A stretch of DNA of 64,000 nt from Megamerina dolium (Eukaryota > Arthropoda > Insecta > Diptera > Megamerinidae). The position numbers and the translations under genes were made by a program. Numbering within the stretch: position 1 is the stretch's first letter; each line of letters starts with the position of its first letter. The notes below the pieces were generated by a model that did no database searches, was not told the DNA's origin, and was given only the letters and a program-made list of their open reading frames with translations. The stretch is taken from the NCBI GenBank assembly GCA_963854835.1, contig OY978526.1:37920501-37984500 (forward strand), read 5' to 3'. Shown here in pieces: positions 43,823 through 57,379 of the stretch.

Positions 43823-46218
43823 TTAACATAACCGATACAACATTTTGCGTTGCATACGGTGCTGCAGCTCACCTCGTCGAATCATTGTATGAATAACTTT
43901 TACTACAGAACGTTCATCATACTTCTGGCGCAAAAAGTCCTAAAAAATAATATTGGTCAATGGAGTTATAGCCATATTTTAAATTACACGAGAAATTACG
44001 ATGTAAGCACATACCTGTATGATGTTTTGTTCAGACACTTGAGAACCAATTGCAAATCTACGTTTCAATTGCTTCTCAATACGATTTAACGTCTCTTGAT
44101 CCTCTTCCGTAGTAAACCCTTCAGCTCCGGCCAGGCTACCGCTCATTGCTGCATCTAAGGTAGAGACTTGGAATAGCCGTAGTGCTTCATTAACATGTTG
44201 ATCTGTAACAAATGGTAATAAGCTCATTTTGGCCAGAGATTCCGATATGCGTATGACTGCTTCCAGTTGGCGCACAGTTATGGGAATGCTAAGGCGTTTA
44301 TCTGCCAATTTCTCCTGCTGACCAGCACCACTACGCATTAATATATACCGACTTTTCAGCTTTTCCCCAGCTTCTTCACTTAGTCGTGGTCCACAATGTG
44401 TACGGCAATAGTGGATAAACTTTTTGAACACGGGTAGTGAGATTTCACCTTCAACGGTCTCGCTAGGTGTAGACTTATTGGATGATAAATGCACATTTAT
44501 AATATGTTTCGCCAGAGTAATGTCACGCGACTCATCATGCACATCCTTTACTATGAATATCATATCAAATCGAGAAAGAATTGTTGGCATAAAATCAATG
44601 TTCTCCTCGCCTTTAGTGTCATCCCATCGACCGAATATTGAATTCGCTGCAGCCAAAACAGAACAACGTGAGTTCAGAGTAGTTGTGATGCCCGCCTTAG
44701 CTATAGAAATAGTTTGTTGTTCCATAGCTTCATGTATCGCTACTCGATCATCCTCTCTCATTTTATCAAATTCGTCAATGCAAACAACACCACCATCAGC
44801 AAGTACCATGGCGCCACCTTCCATCACGAAGTTGCGCTACGAAGAAAACAACAAAAACACGGTTAATGTCAACATACCACTTCCTTTAATCTCACATCTT
44901 ACCGTCGCTGGATCCTTCATTACAGAAGCCGTCAAGCCAGCAGCACTGGATCCTTTACCTGAAGTGTACACTCCAATTGGAGCTACTTTCTCGACGAATT
45001 TCAAAAGCTGCGATTTTGCTGTACCCGGATCACCCAAAAGAAGTACGTTAATATCACCTCGACGACAAAGACCGTCAGGCAATCTCTTTCTGGATCCACC
45101 AAATAGCATACAAGTTATAGCTTTTTTCATATCATCGCAACCATATATGCTCGGCGCCAGCGATTTCGAAAGACGCTCATAAATGTCAGGCGACGCAGCT
45201 AATCTTCGGAAAGTTTCCTCTTCTTCGGAAGATATATTACTATAGCGCGAAATTGCTCCAGTTCCTTCCGTATCAACGGTGATACCTACTACACGCATAT
45301 ATGGTGCCCGCACTCCTATTACAGCCTTTTCACGACCATCTTGCCGCGATGGTTTACCTACTTTTCGAATGGAGTAGATTCCATGAATAAGAACTCGATT
45401 GCCAGGAACGACACGTTCACATAAAGTTCTTTCGCAGAACAATTGTAAATGACGGGGTATTTCACCCTGGGGTACATAATCGGGCAACTCCTGTAATTTC
45501 AACAACTGAAAATCAACGCATTTGCATTTATCCGGCATAATAAAATATGGATCAAGTGGACACTTTGGGCGACCAGCTTGTTCAGTGTTGCATTTCCGTG
45601 GAAGCACATAGCCTTCGAGACCTGGATTTACTTTTAAATTGGGTATAACGGTGCTACAAGAACGACACATGATCGACATACGCGTCGCCTTAGCTTTTAT
45701 GCCAGAAGCAGAAACGATTATACCGGCAATCTTCACTAGGCGCGATACACTGTCCGACTTTATATCGCGCACATTAGTGGGAATGGCGTTAGAAGATAAT
45801 AGTATTTGAATATCATGCATATGCTCTTCCTGCTCAGGTCTTGGTGCAGTTATTTCATCCGCCACTTCTCGTGCCGCTTCTTCGAATATTTGCAAATGCT
45901 CAGTAGGTTGTTTGCTAAGCTTCTCAGCAAGCATTTCATCAAACCCAGCAACATCTTCCATTTCAACTTGAAGAAAATATCGACCATTTAAATAATTCCT
46001 CTTTAATGTATCCCTGCGTAAAATGCGGTCTGAATTACGTTCGCTTTATACAAAATTATGATCGCTTACCTGTATTTGTAAAAAAAATTATCCTCACTGA
46101 AGGATCGAATAAAATCCTTATATTTCTTTTTTACAGATTGCAAATTTGTTTGATCCTGGTTTCCGCCACCAAAATTATCTGAGAAGAATACTCCAGCCTC
46201 ATCAAAACCTTCCATCAT
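43823..46218 (-). CDS. Mcm5: Mcm5, minichromosome maintenance helicase subunit, four exons
   Basis: One of six subunits of the MCM2-7 ring that, with CDC45 and GINS, unwinds DNA at replication forks in the nucleus. Exons on minus: 46218-46070, 46013-44903, 44836-44015, 43939-43823, all GT-AG with frame kept, giving 732 residues, the usual MCM5 length. An N-terminal OB/zinc region has CRSC and later [11 protein letters not shown] as the four-cysteine finger. Walker A is GDPGTAKS at 377-384, Walker B CIDEFD with D441/E442, and the arginine finger SRFD at 508-511. A winged-helix C-terminus ends RKMLYRLC. Two ATGs stand in tandem at the start. No lesions seen; the gene is surely functional. Confidence 0.97.
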
Positions 46219-46366
46219 GTACTACAGTTTAGTTCTGTTTCACTTTTTATATATTACGTATTGGAACGACTTGCTTATATAAATATAATTTAAAACTTTG
46301 TGAACACTCAATAAGTTGAAAATGATGTACTTCTCACTTTATGATCAGCAACGTCTTGCTTAGCAC

Positions 46367-46492
46367 TTCCCGCCAAAACAAAAACTTACATATGGGCGAT
46401 ATATCGATTGATATTACCCATGTCGATTGCTAGAAATACAAATTTTATTGAATGATTACATATGAATATCGATAGGGTTTTGCGTATCGATT
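46367..46492 (-). promoter_or_regulatory. Mcm5 upstream region: E2F-type site plus DRE-type cluster
   Basis: Upstream of the Mcm5 ATG (46218), TTCCCGCCAAAA at 46367-46378 is, on minus, TTTTGGCGGGAA, the classical E2F site. A perfect DRE octamer TATCGATA is at 46467-46474, and two near matches TATCGATT lie at 46402-46409 and 46485-46492. In Drosophila, replication genes are commonly driven by E2F/DP and DREF through these motifs. The function here is inferred from motif identity and position. Confidence 0.7.
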
Positions 46493-46527
46493 TCTGGGTT
46501 TCCACTTCACAAGGTGAAAATTATAAT

Positions 46528-47955
46528 ATGGAGTTGAGTTGTATGATTTCATTTATTCTTTTAATGAAATTGCTGAAAATAGCTTTTAAAATAAATCTTT
46601 TTTAAATTCGTTGTACTATGAATTTTTAAAACCATTTTTACTTAAAAAAAAAAAATTAAAAAATTTATACTTTCTTAGTGCCTGTTCACATTGGCGTGCC
46701 CAGAATCGTCCTGCCTGTCCTGGAAAAAATAGAACTGTGCAATTGATCGTTTGTTTTCTTTCTTCGGAGTCTTTCTTTGTATCACATTTATACCAATAAA
46801 GATGGAGTTGAGTTGTATGATTTCATTTATTCTTTTAATGAAATTGCTGAAAATAGCTTTTAAAATAAATCTTTTTTAAATTCGTTGTACTATGAATTTT
46901 TAAAACCATTTTTACTTAAAAAATGAATATTAAAAAATTTATACTTTCTTAGTGCCTGTTCACATTGGCGTGCCCAGAATCGTCCTGCCTGTCCTGGAAA
47001 AAATAGAACTGTGCAATTGATCGTTTGTTTTCTTTCTTCGGAGTGTTTCTTTGTATCATATTTATACCAATAAACATGGCAAAGTGACGCAATTGCAGAA
47101 ATTAATTTTTTCCCTGCATTTATTACGTGACGGAACAATTTGGACATAGAACGTAGTTTATTCCGCCAATTTTTAATTTTGTATTTGACTTTCGGCGCAG
47201 AACATCCATCTTTTTCTATCTCACGCGCATAGTTACGCTTGAGCATGCCGATGTGAACAGGCACTCACGGATAGTTGCAACTAAGTTTTCTTCTTTACGA
47301 AATAATAAATTGTTAATTAGCAATAAAAAAAAACGTGTCATACCACAGATTCAATTATAGAAATAACTTTTCAAATAAATACTCTTTAAATTCGTTGCAC
47401 TATGAATTTTTAAAATAATTTTTACTAAAAAAAAATATCTAAAAAAATGTATAATTCACATTGGCCTGCCCAGTAGCGTCCTGCCCATTAACGTCATGTT
47501 TGCATTAAAGCAATTGCGCCGATTTTATTTGAATCGAAATACTACATTGGAAATGGGATTATGGAATAAAGTAGAACTGTGCAATCGTTTGTTTTCTTTC
47601 TTCGGAGTCTTTTTTTATACCATTCCGCTTCATTTTATTCCAATAAACATGGCAAAGTTACGCAATTCCAGAATTCATTTTTTTCTCTGCATTTATTACG
47701 AGACGGAACAATTTGCACATAGAACGTAGTTCGTTGCAGCAATTTTTAATTTTTTATTTGACTTTCGGCGCAAAATATAGATCTTTTTCGGACTGCTTAC
47801 TGTTATACCTATCTCACTCGTAAAGTTGCGCTTGATCATGCCGACGTGAATAGGCACTTACGGATAGTTGCAACTAAGTTTTCTTTTTTACGAAATAATA
47901 AATTCTTCATTAGCAATAAAAAAAGCGTGTCATATCACAGGCTCAATTATAGAAA
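46528..47955. repeat. Tandem duplication block between Mcm5 and Art1, 2.5 units
   Basis: Unit 1 (46528-46801) is almost identical to the first 274 bp of unit 2 (46802-47362), both beginning ATGGAGTTGAGTTGTATGAT. Unit 3 (47363-47955) is a more diverged copy of unit 2, ending with the same GGATAGTTGCAACTAAGTTT block found at 47268. Each unit carries all or part of the MITE at 46951-47265. Unit 1 is the youngest duplicate by similarity. Confidence 0.8.
46951..47265. mobile_element. MITE inside the tandem block
   Basis: AGTGCCTGTTCACATTGGC at 46951-46969 is matched by its reverse complement with one mismatch at 47247-47265, giving a 315-bp element with 19-bp inverted ends. A left-half copy lies at 46677-46801 and a diverged copy at about 47455-47864. 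No clear target duplication. A 124-codon minus frame runs through it but has no recognisable domain. Confidence 0.7.
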
Positions 47956-48754
47956 CTAAACGTAATTTAACTTAACTTTAGCGCCAGTTACCGAGGCATA
48001 AACTAAACACATAAATTTAGAAACCAAGTCGATATATTATTTGGATAATCGGTTGTAAAACTTTTGGGTATAGCAGGTCGTGTAAGCTGTCATGTCAAAC
48101 TAAGTTACTTCTCGAGCAGCAAACGCCTTACAAATAAAATATCAATAGACTTCTATGCTAAGTTAACTTATATTTAGGTTAACCAGATACATGCGAAATA
48201 TATTATATGCTAAAGCAGAGTCTGTTGTCTCTTGATATTTGATTTCTAAAGCGCAAGTTACCCGAGACGTAACTTAGTTTTACATGTCACCTGACACGAC
48301 CTGCCTTACAAGAAAGCTGTTTAAATCTAAAACATAGAACCAAAACCTGTGTCGATTTGCTTTTGTACGATTCGTATGACACGTATCCATAGGAAGCATT
48401 AAGTGTATATATGTAAATGGTCTATCAGTGAAGAACGTATTTTTCGCAACTGGCAATACTACAGAAGACTCGCAAACATTTTCTGATTGTCATTGATAGC
48501 TTTTGACATTTTACCCGCTGAATAGCTGAACATGCGGTTCAATACCGCTTTTTTATTGACTTGTTCTAATACAGCGTGTGTGGTGTAGAGCTTGTAGAAA
48601 ATATTTAATTGAGTAGAATATTAGGCATAAAGTTTAATAAATGTGTACTGTTTAAGTTAGACAAATAATAATATTGAATCCTTCAAAATAAAATCGATTT
48701 GTAGCAGCATTATTAGCGAAGAAATAAAAATATCACCAGTCGAAGTACCAAACC
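47956..48754. repeat. Art1 upstream region with a foldback element at 48073-48304
   Basis: GCAGGTCGTGTAAGCTGTCA near 48073 pairs with TGACACGACCTGC near 48293-48303. The pairing continues inward (AAGTTACTTCTCGAG with CCCGAGACGTAACTT; AAATATCAATAGAC with TCTCTTGATATTTG), giving arms of about 105 bp around a ~15-nt centre. The rest (48305-48754) is AT-rich 5' flank and leader of Art1; no perfect DRE was seen there. Confidence 0.65.
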
Positions 48755-50184
<1,430 letters not shown>

Positions 50185-50253
50185 TGTGTGGAAGAATTGC
50201 TTATATGTTTTAAGCATTAGTAGTTTCCATTATTTGACATAACAGGAAATCGA

Positions 50254-50259
50254 AATAAA
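50254..50259 (+). other. Poly(A) signal of Art1
   Basis: AATAAA lies 70 bp after the stop codon. Confidence 0.6.
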
Positions 50260-50911
50260 ACACATACGGAGCATAAACAAATTACAAGTATTTTATTTAT
50301 AAATGCAATGTATTCTGATTTTTTTATTTTATGTGTAAAATTATATTATACTTATCATTTATACTTTATTAATTATTTTATTCTATTTTTAATAAAATTA
50401 CGGAATAACTTGCAGAATTACAGTGTCAAAAATACAGACAAAATTAAAATGAAATGAAATGTTTAATAAAGTTAAAACATAAGGCAATAATACCATTCAT
50501 TTAAAGTGAAACTCGACAATAGCTGTATTCAATTTGGTTACAAAAAATTGTGGGAAAAAAAGTTTCCTTGATTTTCAACTGATAGGTCACATTTTCTACC
50601 CAGAGCAACATTTGTGTTGTTTTCGATTAGATTGATTCCTTATGTTGAAAATTCGAATTTGATATATTTTTCTACAGTTAAGTAAAGCAGATGAAAACAA
50701 ATTCATTAATATTTTCACTTTGGTAAGAATTTAATTCTTTCTCGTCATAACCAGTTATTAATTATTGCTAAAGATATATAAAAGTGGAATTCATGCAATC
50801 GTGTCATACATTTTTGTGAAGATTTTACGCTATGATTTCATAGTGTAAATGTCTAGCTAAAATTATATAATTTGAAATGCAACGAATACGTAATATTATA
50901 GGTAAATGTAC
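50260..50911. other. Intergenic, no gene seen
   Basis: AT-rich 3' flank of Art1. Nothing recognised. Confidence 0.5.
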
Positions 50912-50914
50912 TTA

Positions 50915-51342
50915 GGGTGAGTGCGAGTTCATCTAAATTTTAGAACCTAAATTGATATAACATTGGATATTGCAACACTGCTTCGAAATAGGAAAGTCAA
51001 TGACTAAAGTGTGCGATTTTGTTTCTAAATTTGGCATTTCCTAAATCGAGGAACAAATAAAAAACCAGCAATTTGAACATTTTCGTGTTTAAAAATAAAG
51101 AATATGGCTTATCTTTATTTTTTAATATCTATTTTGTTCAGTTTCAAAACGAAAAATAACGCTTATCGAACTTCGTTGTTCTTTGGTAATGCAATTTTAT
51201 CTTTTTCGCAGCTAGTACTTAGGTATGAAAGGGTTGGTTGAAAATTTCCTAAATTTGTTTCTATTCACTGCATTATCGACATATTTCCAATAATTTAGGA
51301 AGTCATAATTTAGACACCAATTTAGGCGACTCGTACACACCC
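50915..51342. mobile_element. MITE of 428 bp with TTA target duplication
   Basis: Left end GGGTGAGTGCGAGTTCATCT and right end, inverted, GGGTGTGTACGAGTCGCCTA share about 18 of the first 25 bases, including CTAAATT. TTA flanks both sides (50912-50914 and 51343-51345). No coding capacity. The GGG start and TTA duplication recall the element at 9481-9597. Confidence 0.7.
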
Positions 51343-51571
51343 TTAATTTATATTAAGGAATATTTCTTCAATTTTCTCCAAACAGCCCCATCATTAATTC
51401 GTGTTTTTTCCTTTTCTGCTAATTCATCTTTATTAATATGCAGATTGATGTGTATATTTAAGGGGAATATTCTTTGTTCTTTGAAGCATTTGCAAATAAG
51501 GAGGCATACAATTTTATAATTCTACCTTAATTTATTTTTTATTTCACTTTGAATGTAATTTAATATATACG

Positions 51572-51730
51572 GGGTGACCATGTTTTAAAAGGAAAACATT
51601 TAAAACGCAAAGGGATAAATATAACAAATAGAAAATTTAAAAAGAAGAGCAAAGCTTTGAAAAATAACTTTTGCAAAAGGCACATTTTAGAACCAATATA
51701 ACCTTTTATAAAATTTAAAACATGGTCACA
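51572..51730. mobile_element. Short MITE of about 159 bp
   Basis: GGTGACCATGTTTTAAA at 51573-51589 is inverted at 51714-51730 with one mismatch. A related left half (GGGTGACCAGTTTTAAAAGG, AAAACGCAAATGGATAAATA) lies at 31608-31655, next to the decayed solo LTR. Confidence 0.7.
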
Positions 51731-51948
51731 ATGGTTTCTGTTGCCGCTGGCGATGACGATAGAAATAGAGCTATCGTCGCAAATAGTCGTCGGACGAAGT
51801 TCGCGGTTAGCTTTGCTTGTGCTCTTATATATTTCAGTGTGTTCTATTTTGACAGCGAACATTCGCATCGAAATATTCGCCTTTCGCCGGTGTTGTGCTT
51901 ACAGCATTACCCTTTGGTACTTGCCACTCTCTATTATTGTTCTACCTT
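51731..51948. repeat. Repeat shared with 39.2 kb
   Basis: GTGTGTTCTATTTTGACAGC, GAACATTCGCATCGAAATAT and CGCCGGTGTTGTGCTTACA near 51836-51905 match 39170-39262 closely. It directly adjoins the third gypsy copy. Identity unknown. Confidence 0.6.
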
Positions 51949-54734
51949 TAAAGATGGAAGTACTCGATTCTGTGGGGATTAAAGAAAGCTAAATGATATC
52001 ACAAAAAAGCTATCTGTAAAGAATCGATGAGACTATCTGGTGCGAAGTGGTTTTCAAGTCTTGATCTGAAAAGTGGATAGTGGCAAGTGGAACTTGGTGA
52101 GGAGGACAAGAAGAAAACAGCTTTCAGTATTGGCGATGGTCTATGCCAATTCACTGTAACGTCATTTGGCTACTTTCGAACGTTGATGGAACGAGTACCA
52201 AGAGGACTAATCTGGGAAAACGCGCTTGGTGTACCTCGATGACATTATCGTGATGGGGAAATGATTGTAACGACCCCTTGGAAAAGCTGAAAAAAGTATT
52301 TGAGTGTATACAATCTAGCAGGGCTTAAATTGAATCCGAAAAAGTGTTCACTTTTCAGGCGAGAAGTTAAGTATCTTGGTCATAAAATAAACACAGAAGG
52401 GTTACAGCAGTACAAGAATGGCCTATTCTAACAAATCTTCACGAGTTAGGAAGCTTCCTAGGCTTGTGCACCTGCTATTGGCGATTTTTTAACAAGAAAG
52501 AACAAACCATTTTTTTGTTGTAAGGAACAACAGAATGCGTTCGAACAGCTGAAAGAACGACTTTGATCAGCACCAGATTAGTGTATCCAGACCTAGTCAA
52601 AAGTTTGTGTTGGACACAGATGCGAGTGCCTACGGAATATGTGGTGTGCGCTCTCAGATCACAGATGGGCAAGAAAAAGTAATAGCATACTACAGTAAAA
52701 TCTTATCAAAACCAAAAAGAAACTACTGTGCCACTCGAAGAGAGTTACTTGAAATACTGGAATGTGTAAGGTATTTCCATAGGTGTACGGTCAGTCAATT
52801 CATCTACAAATTGATCACGCAGCGCTAGGGTGATTATTACAATTATTACAAATCCAGAAGGGCAATAAGCAAGCTGGATTGAACGGCTGCAGGTTATGAC
52901 TTTAAAATCGAGGATAGTAAAGGAGGACATCATGGTAACGCGGATACTTTATCTCGTCGTCCTTGCAAAATGAATGTAGACACTGTTCTCGAGTAGAAGG
53001 CAAGGGCCACATTGTCGATATACGACTTACGAATATCTTACCGAAAGGATTATGGACCACCGAACGAGTACAAGAAGATCAGCGGAACTACACAGATCTC
53101 GTAAAGATTGTGGAATACAAAGAGCAGGGCGACGTCCAGATTTGCAAGAAATGTCAAATTAAAGCCCAATGGTAAAGGCATACTGGGCACAGTGGCAAAG
53201 CCTACATTTACGAAATGGATGTGTATTCCGAGCATGGGAAAGTTAAGATGGAAAAATCACCAATGATTTCCTAGTGGTACCCAAGGCAAGAATAAATGAA
53301 GTGATAGCTGAGGACTCACGAATGGATTCAGTCAATGGCCAGAAGTATACCCATCCCGAATCAAGAAGCTAGTACAGTTGCGGATGTATTCGTCAACCAA
53401 TGGATTACTCGATTTGGTGTACCGATGGAGTTACACTCGGACCTAGGCCGTAATTTCGAATCAGTTGTATTCCAGGAGATGTGCCGTATGCCTTAACTTG
53501 TACAACACCTTTGCACCCACAATCTCATTGCATGGTAGGACGGTTCAACCGTACCTTGGAGGAATATCTGAGAAAAGTCGTATACCAATGTTCCTCATGG
53601 TATATCGATGCGCGCAACATGCTACGACTGCTACGACACTAGCAATGGCAATATTTGGAAACGAGTTAATACTACGAACTGATTTAAAATTTGGAGCCAC
53701 AACACCAACAAGAACAACCGTAAATAATTACACTAGTGAAAAGCGGAAAGTTGGATGATGTACAACAGTTCATCAGAGAGCGGTCGCAGATGATAAGCGA
53801 CAAGATGAACGCTCGATATGATTTAAAAGCAAATTAAGCTTGTAATACTTTATAATCCATAACGAAAGAAATTCCTGTCTCCTAAACAACAGACTCATTG
53901 GGAAGGACCATATGAGATAATAACAAAAATTAATGACGTATGTATCGTATTCAACGTACCCGGAATAAAAGAGTAAAGTTTAAAGTAGTGCACTTGGAGC
54001 GACTTGCGCCATATCAAGTGGAAGCATAGAAAATAGTTCAGGACGGACAAATGTGAAACGAGGCAACATCATACGATAACAAGATAAAAGTAGCAAGTAC
54101 ATAAATAGCGATTGAAAATAAAAGTATCGATAAAATAAATTGTTGTATATAGTTAGTACAAAATTAGTGTTGCAGTTATTATTGATCGAACAGGGTTCAT
54201 TCGAGTAGAATTAATAGTGCGATTTTCAACAAGTATCGGTAGGTAACGGATCAGCTGTTCCGATTGGTTGGTTATGTATCCTTGGAATCTGTGGGATTTT
54301 CAACAATCTTTCATGGAGTATCAACTTAAAATAATATTACAAAGGAAATTGTATGGTCTTGAATATGGTTCTAAATTTTTTACAGGTCAATAGTGATTAT
54401 TTTCCACAAAAGATCGGTTTTAAAAAAATTTTTATTCAATTTTTTTATTTTGATCATAACTTTTAAAATATTCAAAAGAGGCTATAAATGTTATATATCA
54501 CTGGGCGTTAGGGAGAAACAGTTTTTAGTTATTTATTTTCACAAAAATAGGCTCTATACAAAGACATTTTTTCCCTTTAAGTCGGCTATTCTGCACTTTC
54601 CTTATATAGCATATGGACTGAGCTACCCGTGTTGACTAATCACACTCGGTTTTTTACATTACTTTACTTTATTCGCAATTGCCTTATATATTGACTAATC
54701 GCACTATAAACGTTCACAAAATAAAAACGTAACA
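51949..54734 (+). pseudogene. Gypsy copy 3, heavily decayed, 5'-truncated
   Basis: Begins within reverse transcriptase (DGSTRFCGD) and follows copy 2 to the pol end near 54028 with many stops, frameshifts and deletions: an RNase H block (DTDASAYGICGV near 52610), an integrase fragment near 53330-53480 with the zinc-finger region largely lost, and the C-terminal tail. Relics of a 3' LTR run from about 54100 (GCAAGTACATAAATAG, TTGTATATAGTTAG, GTGTTGCAGTTATTATT) to GTAACA at 54734, followed by ATAT. The LTR is split by the MITE at 54215-54706. Much older than copies 1 and 2. Confidence 0.85.
54215..54706. mobile_element. Harbinger-like MITE nested in the LTR of gypsy copy 3
   Basis: TAGTGCGATT at 54215-54224 is exactly inverted at 54697-54706, and TAA flanks both sides (54212-54214 and 54707-54709). 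The flanks rejoin into a continuous LTR sequence. 492 bp, no coding capacity. The TAA (TWA) duplication points to PIF/Harbinger-type transposition. Confidence 0.82.
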
Positions 54735-54738
54735 ATAT

Positions 54739-55508
54739 TGTCAATGGAGGCAGTATATGGAAAGCAATAATTATTAGAGATCGCCTGCCATGAACGGTCA
54801 GTTTTCTAATTTGACAGCCAATTTTTCCTTATTACTAAAAGTTCTCTGTTTTGAAATTGAACGCAAATTTTTGTTCGGCGCCCATTTAGTTTGTTTGAGT
54901 TTTATGTCAGAGAATTAAAAATTGGAAAACATTTAAAATGTCAATCTAAAAGAAAAAAATTTTTTCCACTTTTCTTCATAAAATGTTTGTGGTCTTTTTA
55001 TAAGTTTTTAAGTGCTTCACTGCACCGAATGTACTTGTCTGACCCCATCTTCCAAATGCTTTTTTGAAGACAAAAAATGTCTATACACAAATAATACCGC
55101 TGATAAAACTTATATCTGACACTCAAAATGACAGATGGTAGGAGATATTTTTTGCCTGTAGAGACGTGGCGTTAAAGTTGAACTCCAATGGACGCGTAAG
55201 CGTATGCGTGCATTTCACAGCAGAGTATAAAAAACGTAAAAGTATTTGGACGCATACAGGTTGAACCTTTTCTACTATGATGCGTAAAACTGGCAACAAT
55301 GATAACGCTGTAACTCAGGTACTTGTAGTTGAACTAAAGCATCAAAGTTTGTGCATTTCATGCGAGTTGCAATGCGAAATTGTCCCGGACTACAATGTTT
55401 TAATTTCTTTAACTATATGGAAAAAAAACCACTAACTTAATGGTCCAAATGGTTTGTAGTTGTTTACTTACTTCCCTAACGGCTCTACCTTGTGTTATGG
55501 GCATAAAC
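54739..55508. other. Intergenic, no gene seen
   Basis: AT-rich stretch before mRpL37. No domain, repeat or RNA gene recognised. Confidence 0.5.
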
Positions 55509-55516
55509 TATCGATA
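55509..55516 (+). promoter_or_regulatory. DRE-type octamer upstream of mRpL37
   Basis: A perfect TATCGATA lies about 148 bp before the mRpL37 ATG, followed by CGATATAC. DREF-bound sites of this kind are common at fly housekeeping promoters. The role is inferred. Confidence 0.6.
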
Positions 55517-55663
55517 TACGTACGATATACCACTCAGCTCTAGTAACGTGTAGAAAATATTTGGATTGAGCTGAAGTGATGCCAGTCACATACTTGTATT
55601 AGATAATAGTCCTACTATCTTATGTGCCAGTCTTTATTACGTACTTTATAAGAAGCCTGAAAG

Positions 55664-57131
55664 ATGCGTCTGACAAGTAAATTGTATGCGCAGCATATAG
55701 GCTGGCATTTTAAAAAACATTGGCAAGTTCAAGGAAGGCGTGTTCCTCGAGATACAGGAGCTGTACTAGAGTTAGAGAAGTTAGGGATTGCTGTTGGAGA
55801 TGCGAATGAAGTGCTTAAAAGTAAACAAGAACATCAACGGTACGTAACATTCGTGAAACTATGTGTTGAGGTATAATGGAATGTGTATATATGTTGTATT
55901 GTTTTAGCATTGAAATTGTTGGTTACAATACAATCGAATATCGTGAAGATAATACCCACCCAAATTGGCACGACAAACCCTGCTATATTTATGGAGATAG
56001 TAATGTACTGTTGGAGGGCCTACCACAAGCATTAGTTCTTACAAAGTCTATTGAAATAAATGGCCTTCCGAAAAATATAGAAGAGTCCCTTAATCGTATG
56101 CAGATGCCAAGAACAGTGGATCGTAACATAGAAAATGGTATTTTAGCATCTAGTGTGTTCGATGCTGAGCAAATAAAATTACGGAAAATCAAATTGCCAG
56201 ACCGTCCAGCGTTTAATTTGCCAAGGGACTACGGTGTATCAATCGAGAGGCGAATGTAAGTTGTTATAAATGTAAAATGCCAAGATTAATAGTTTTGATT
56301 TCAGTCGTTTATTAATCAATAAATTAATCTTCGAATGCGATAAATTGGCAAGTCGATCAACTGCTTCCATGCGTAAAGCTGTTGACGATGCGAATTTTAT
56401 TGCTACATTACCTAAGAACGGAGATTTGTTGCAATTTGCCGTTAGTTGTGAGAAACTGATAACCACAACAAAACCTCTTGAGCATATTAAAGGAAAATAC
56501 GACGGTGAATTGCCAGATTTGTATCCTATTAAATGCACTATTACAATACCTAAGAGGCATATTTACTCAGTTGATAGTTTTTATCGTGAGTATTTTAATA
56601 GATATTAAAATAATCCAATTATTAATTTGAATACTTTTATTTCTAGCCTTAACTAGCTCTGTAGGCTGTTCGCACCCACATACTATAGTTTCGCTTTTAA
56701 ATACAGAATATGTGGGCAATTTACATGAGACTGATATAACTACCACACAGTTTCAAAGCCGTACCTTGCTTAAGGCGTTTGCAGTAGCTGCATCACGCGC
56801 TTACCAATTATATGGGGTAGGTTTTATTTGATAAATTGAATAGGAATCAATGTAAAATAAATTTTAATTTGAGCAGAAATCTGCGCTGAATAATTTGCCC
56901 AAACCTATCGTGGTACAAAGTGTTCACACTAATGGAAAAACTTTCCATTTTGGTGTTTTTCAATTAAACACGCTTGCTCTGGATGGCAACGAAGGCAAGA
57001 AGAATTATTGGTTTCATCATAATAATATTGATCTATTTAACGATTGTGGTTACAAATTGGGGCAACCCGTTCTGGAAGGTTACAACAAGGATGTTTTTCG
57101 ATATCTTAATGCATTTTATAATAATTCTTAA
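55664..57131 (+). CDS. mRpL37: mRpL37, mitochondrial large-subunit ribosomal protein L37, five exons
   Basis: A component of the mitochondrial 39S ribosomal subunit, imported into the matrix; part of translation of the mtDNA-encoded OXPHOS subunits. Exons: 55664-55839, 55908-56255, 56305-56585, 56647-56816, 56877-57131, all GT-AG with introns of 49-68 bp and continuous frame, giving 409 residues, a normal family length. The N-terminus [20 protein letters not shown] is basic and amphipathic, as expected for a mitochondrial presequence. Recognised by overall resemblance to fly and vertebrate L37 ([51 protein letters not shown]). No lesions. Its family is metazoan-specific and has no bacterial L37 counterpart. 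Confidence 0.93.
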
Positions 57132-57217
57132 TGTTCTCAATGTTTCGTTTTCCGAGTGTATTCTGACAAATAAGGCGCAGCCAAGAGAAATCTTTTATAA
57201 TTGCTTTATCCAAAAAT

Positions 57218-57223
57218 AATAAA
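57218..57223 (+). other. Poly(A) signal of mRpL37
   Basis: AATAAA lies about 87 bp after the stop codon. 57224-57365 is short intergenic spacer before the LINE insertion. Confidence 0.6.
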
Positions 57224-57379
57224 GTTAGTGATTATAGCCGAAGCCCATAGAATACTTAGTTCCTTTGTGTTAAAGCATATAACTGACAGCGACGGAAAAA
57301 TGGTGTAAGCTGGCCCAATCAATACGTTTCAAAGCGGATACAAAATCACCTGTTTTAAGCGTAATATATAATTTTCGTA

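Noticed and set aside
44424..45182. 252-codon plus-strand frame opposite Mcm5
   Set aside because: Antisense shadow spanning an Mcm5 intron. No domain and no splice or start support.
46890..47264. 124-codon minus frame in the Mcm5-Art1 interval as a gene
   Set aside because: It runs from outside to the end of the MITE, has no recognisable domain, and the duplicate units do not preserve it.
56239..56538. Antisense frame opposite mRpL37
   Set aside because: Shadow of a conserved coding exon on the other strand.
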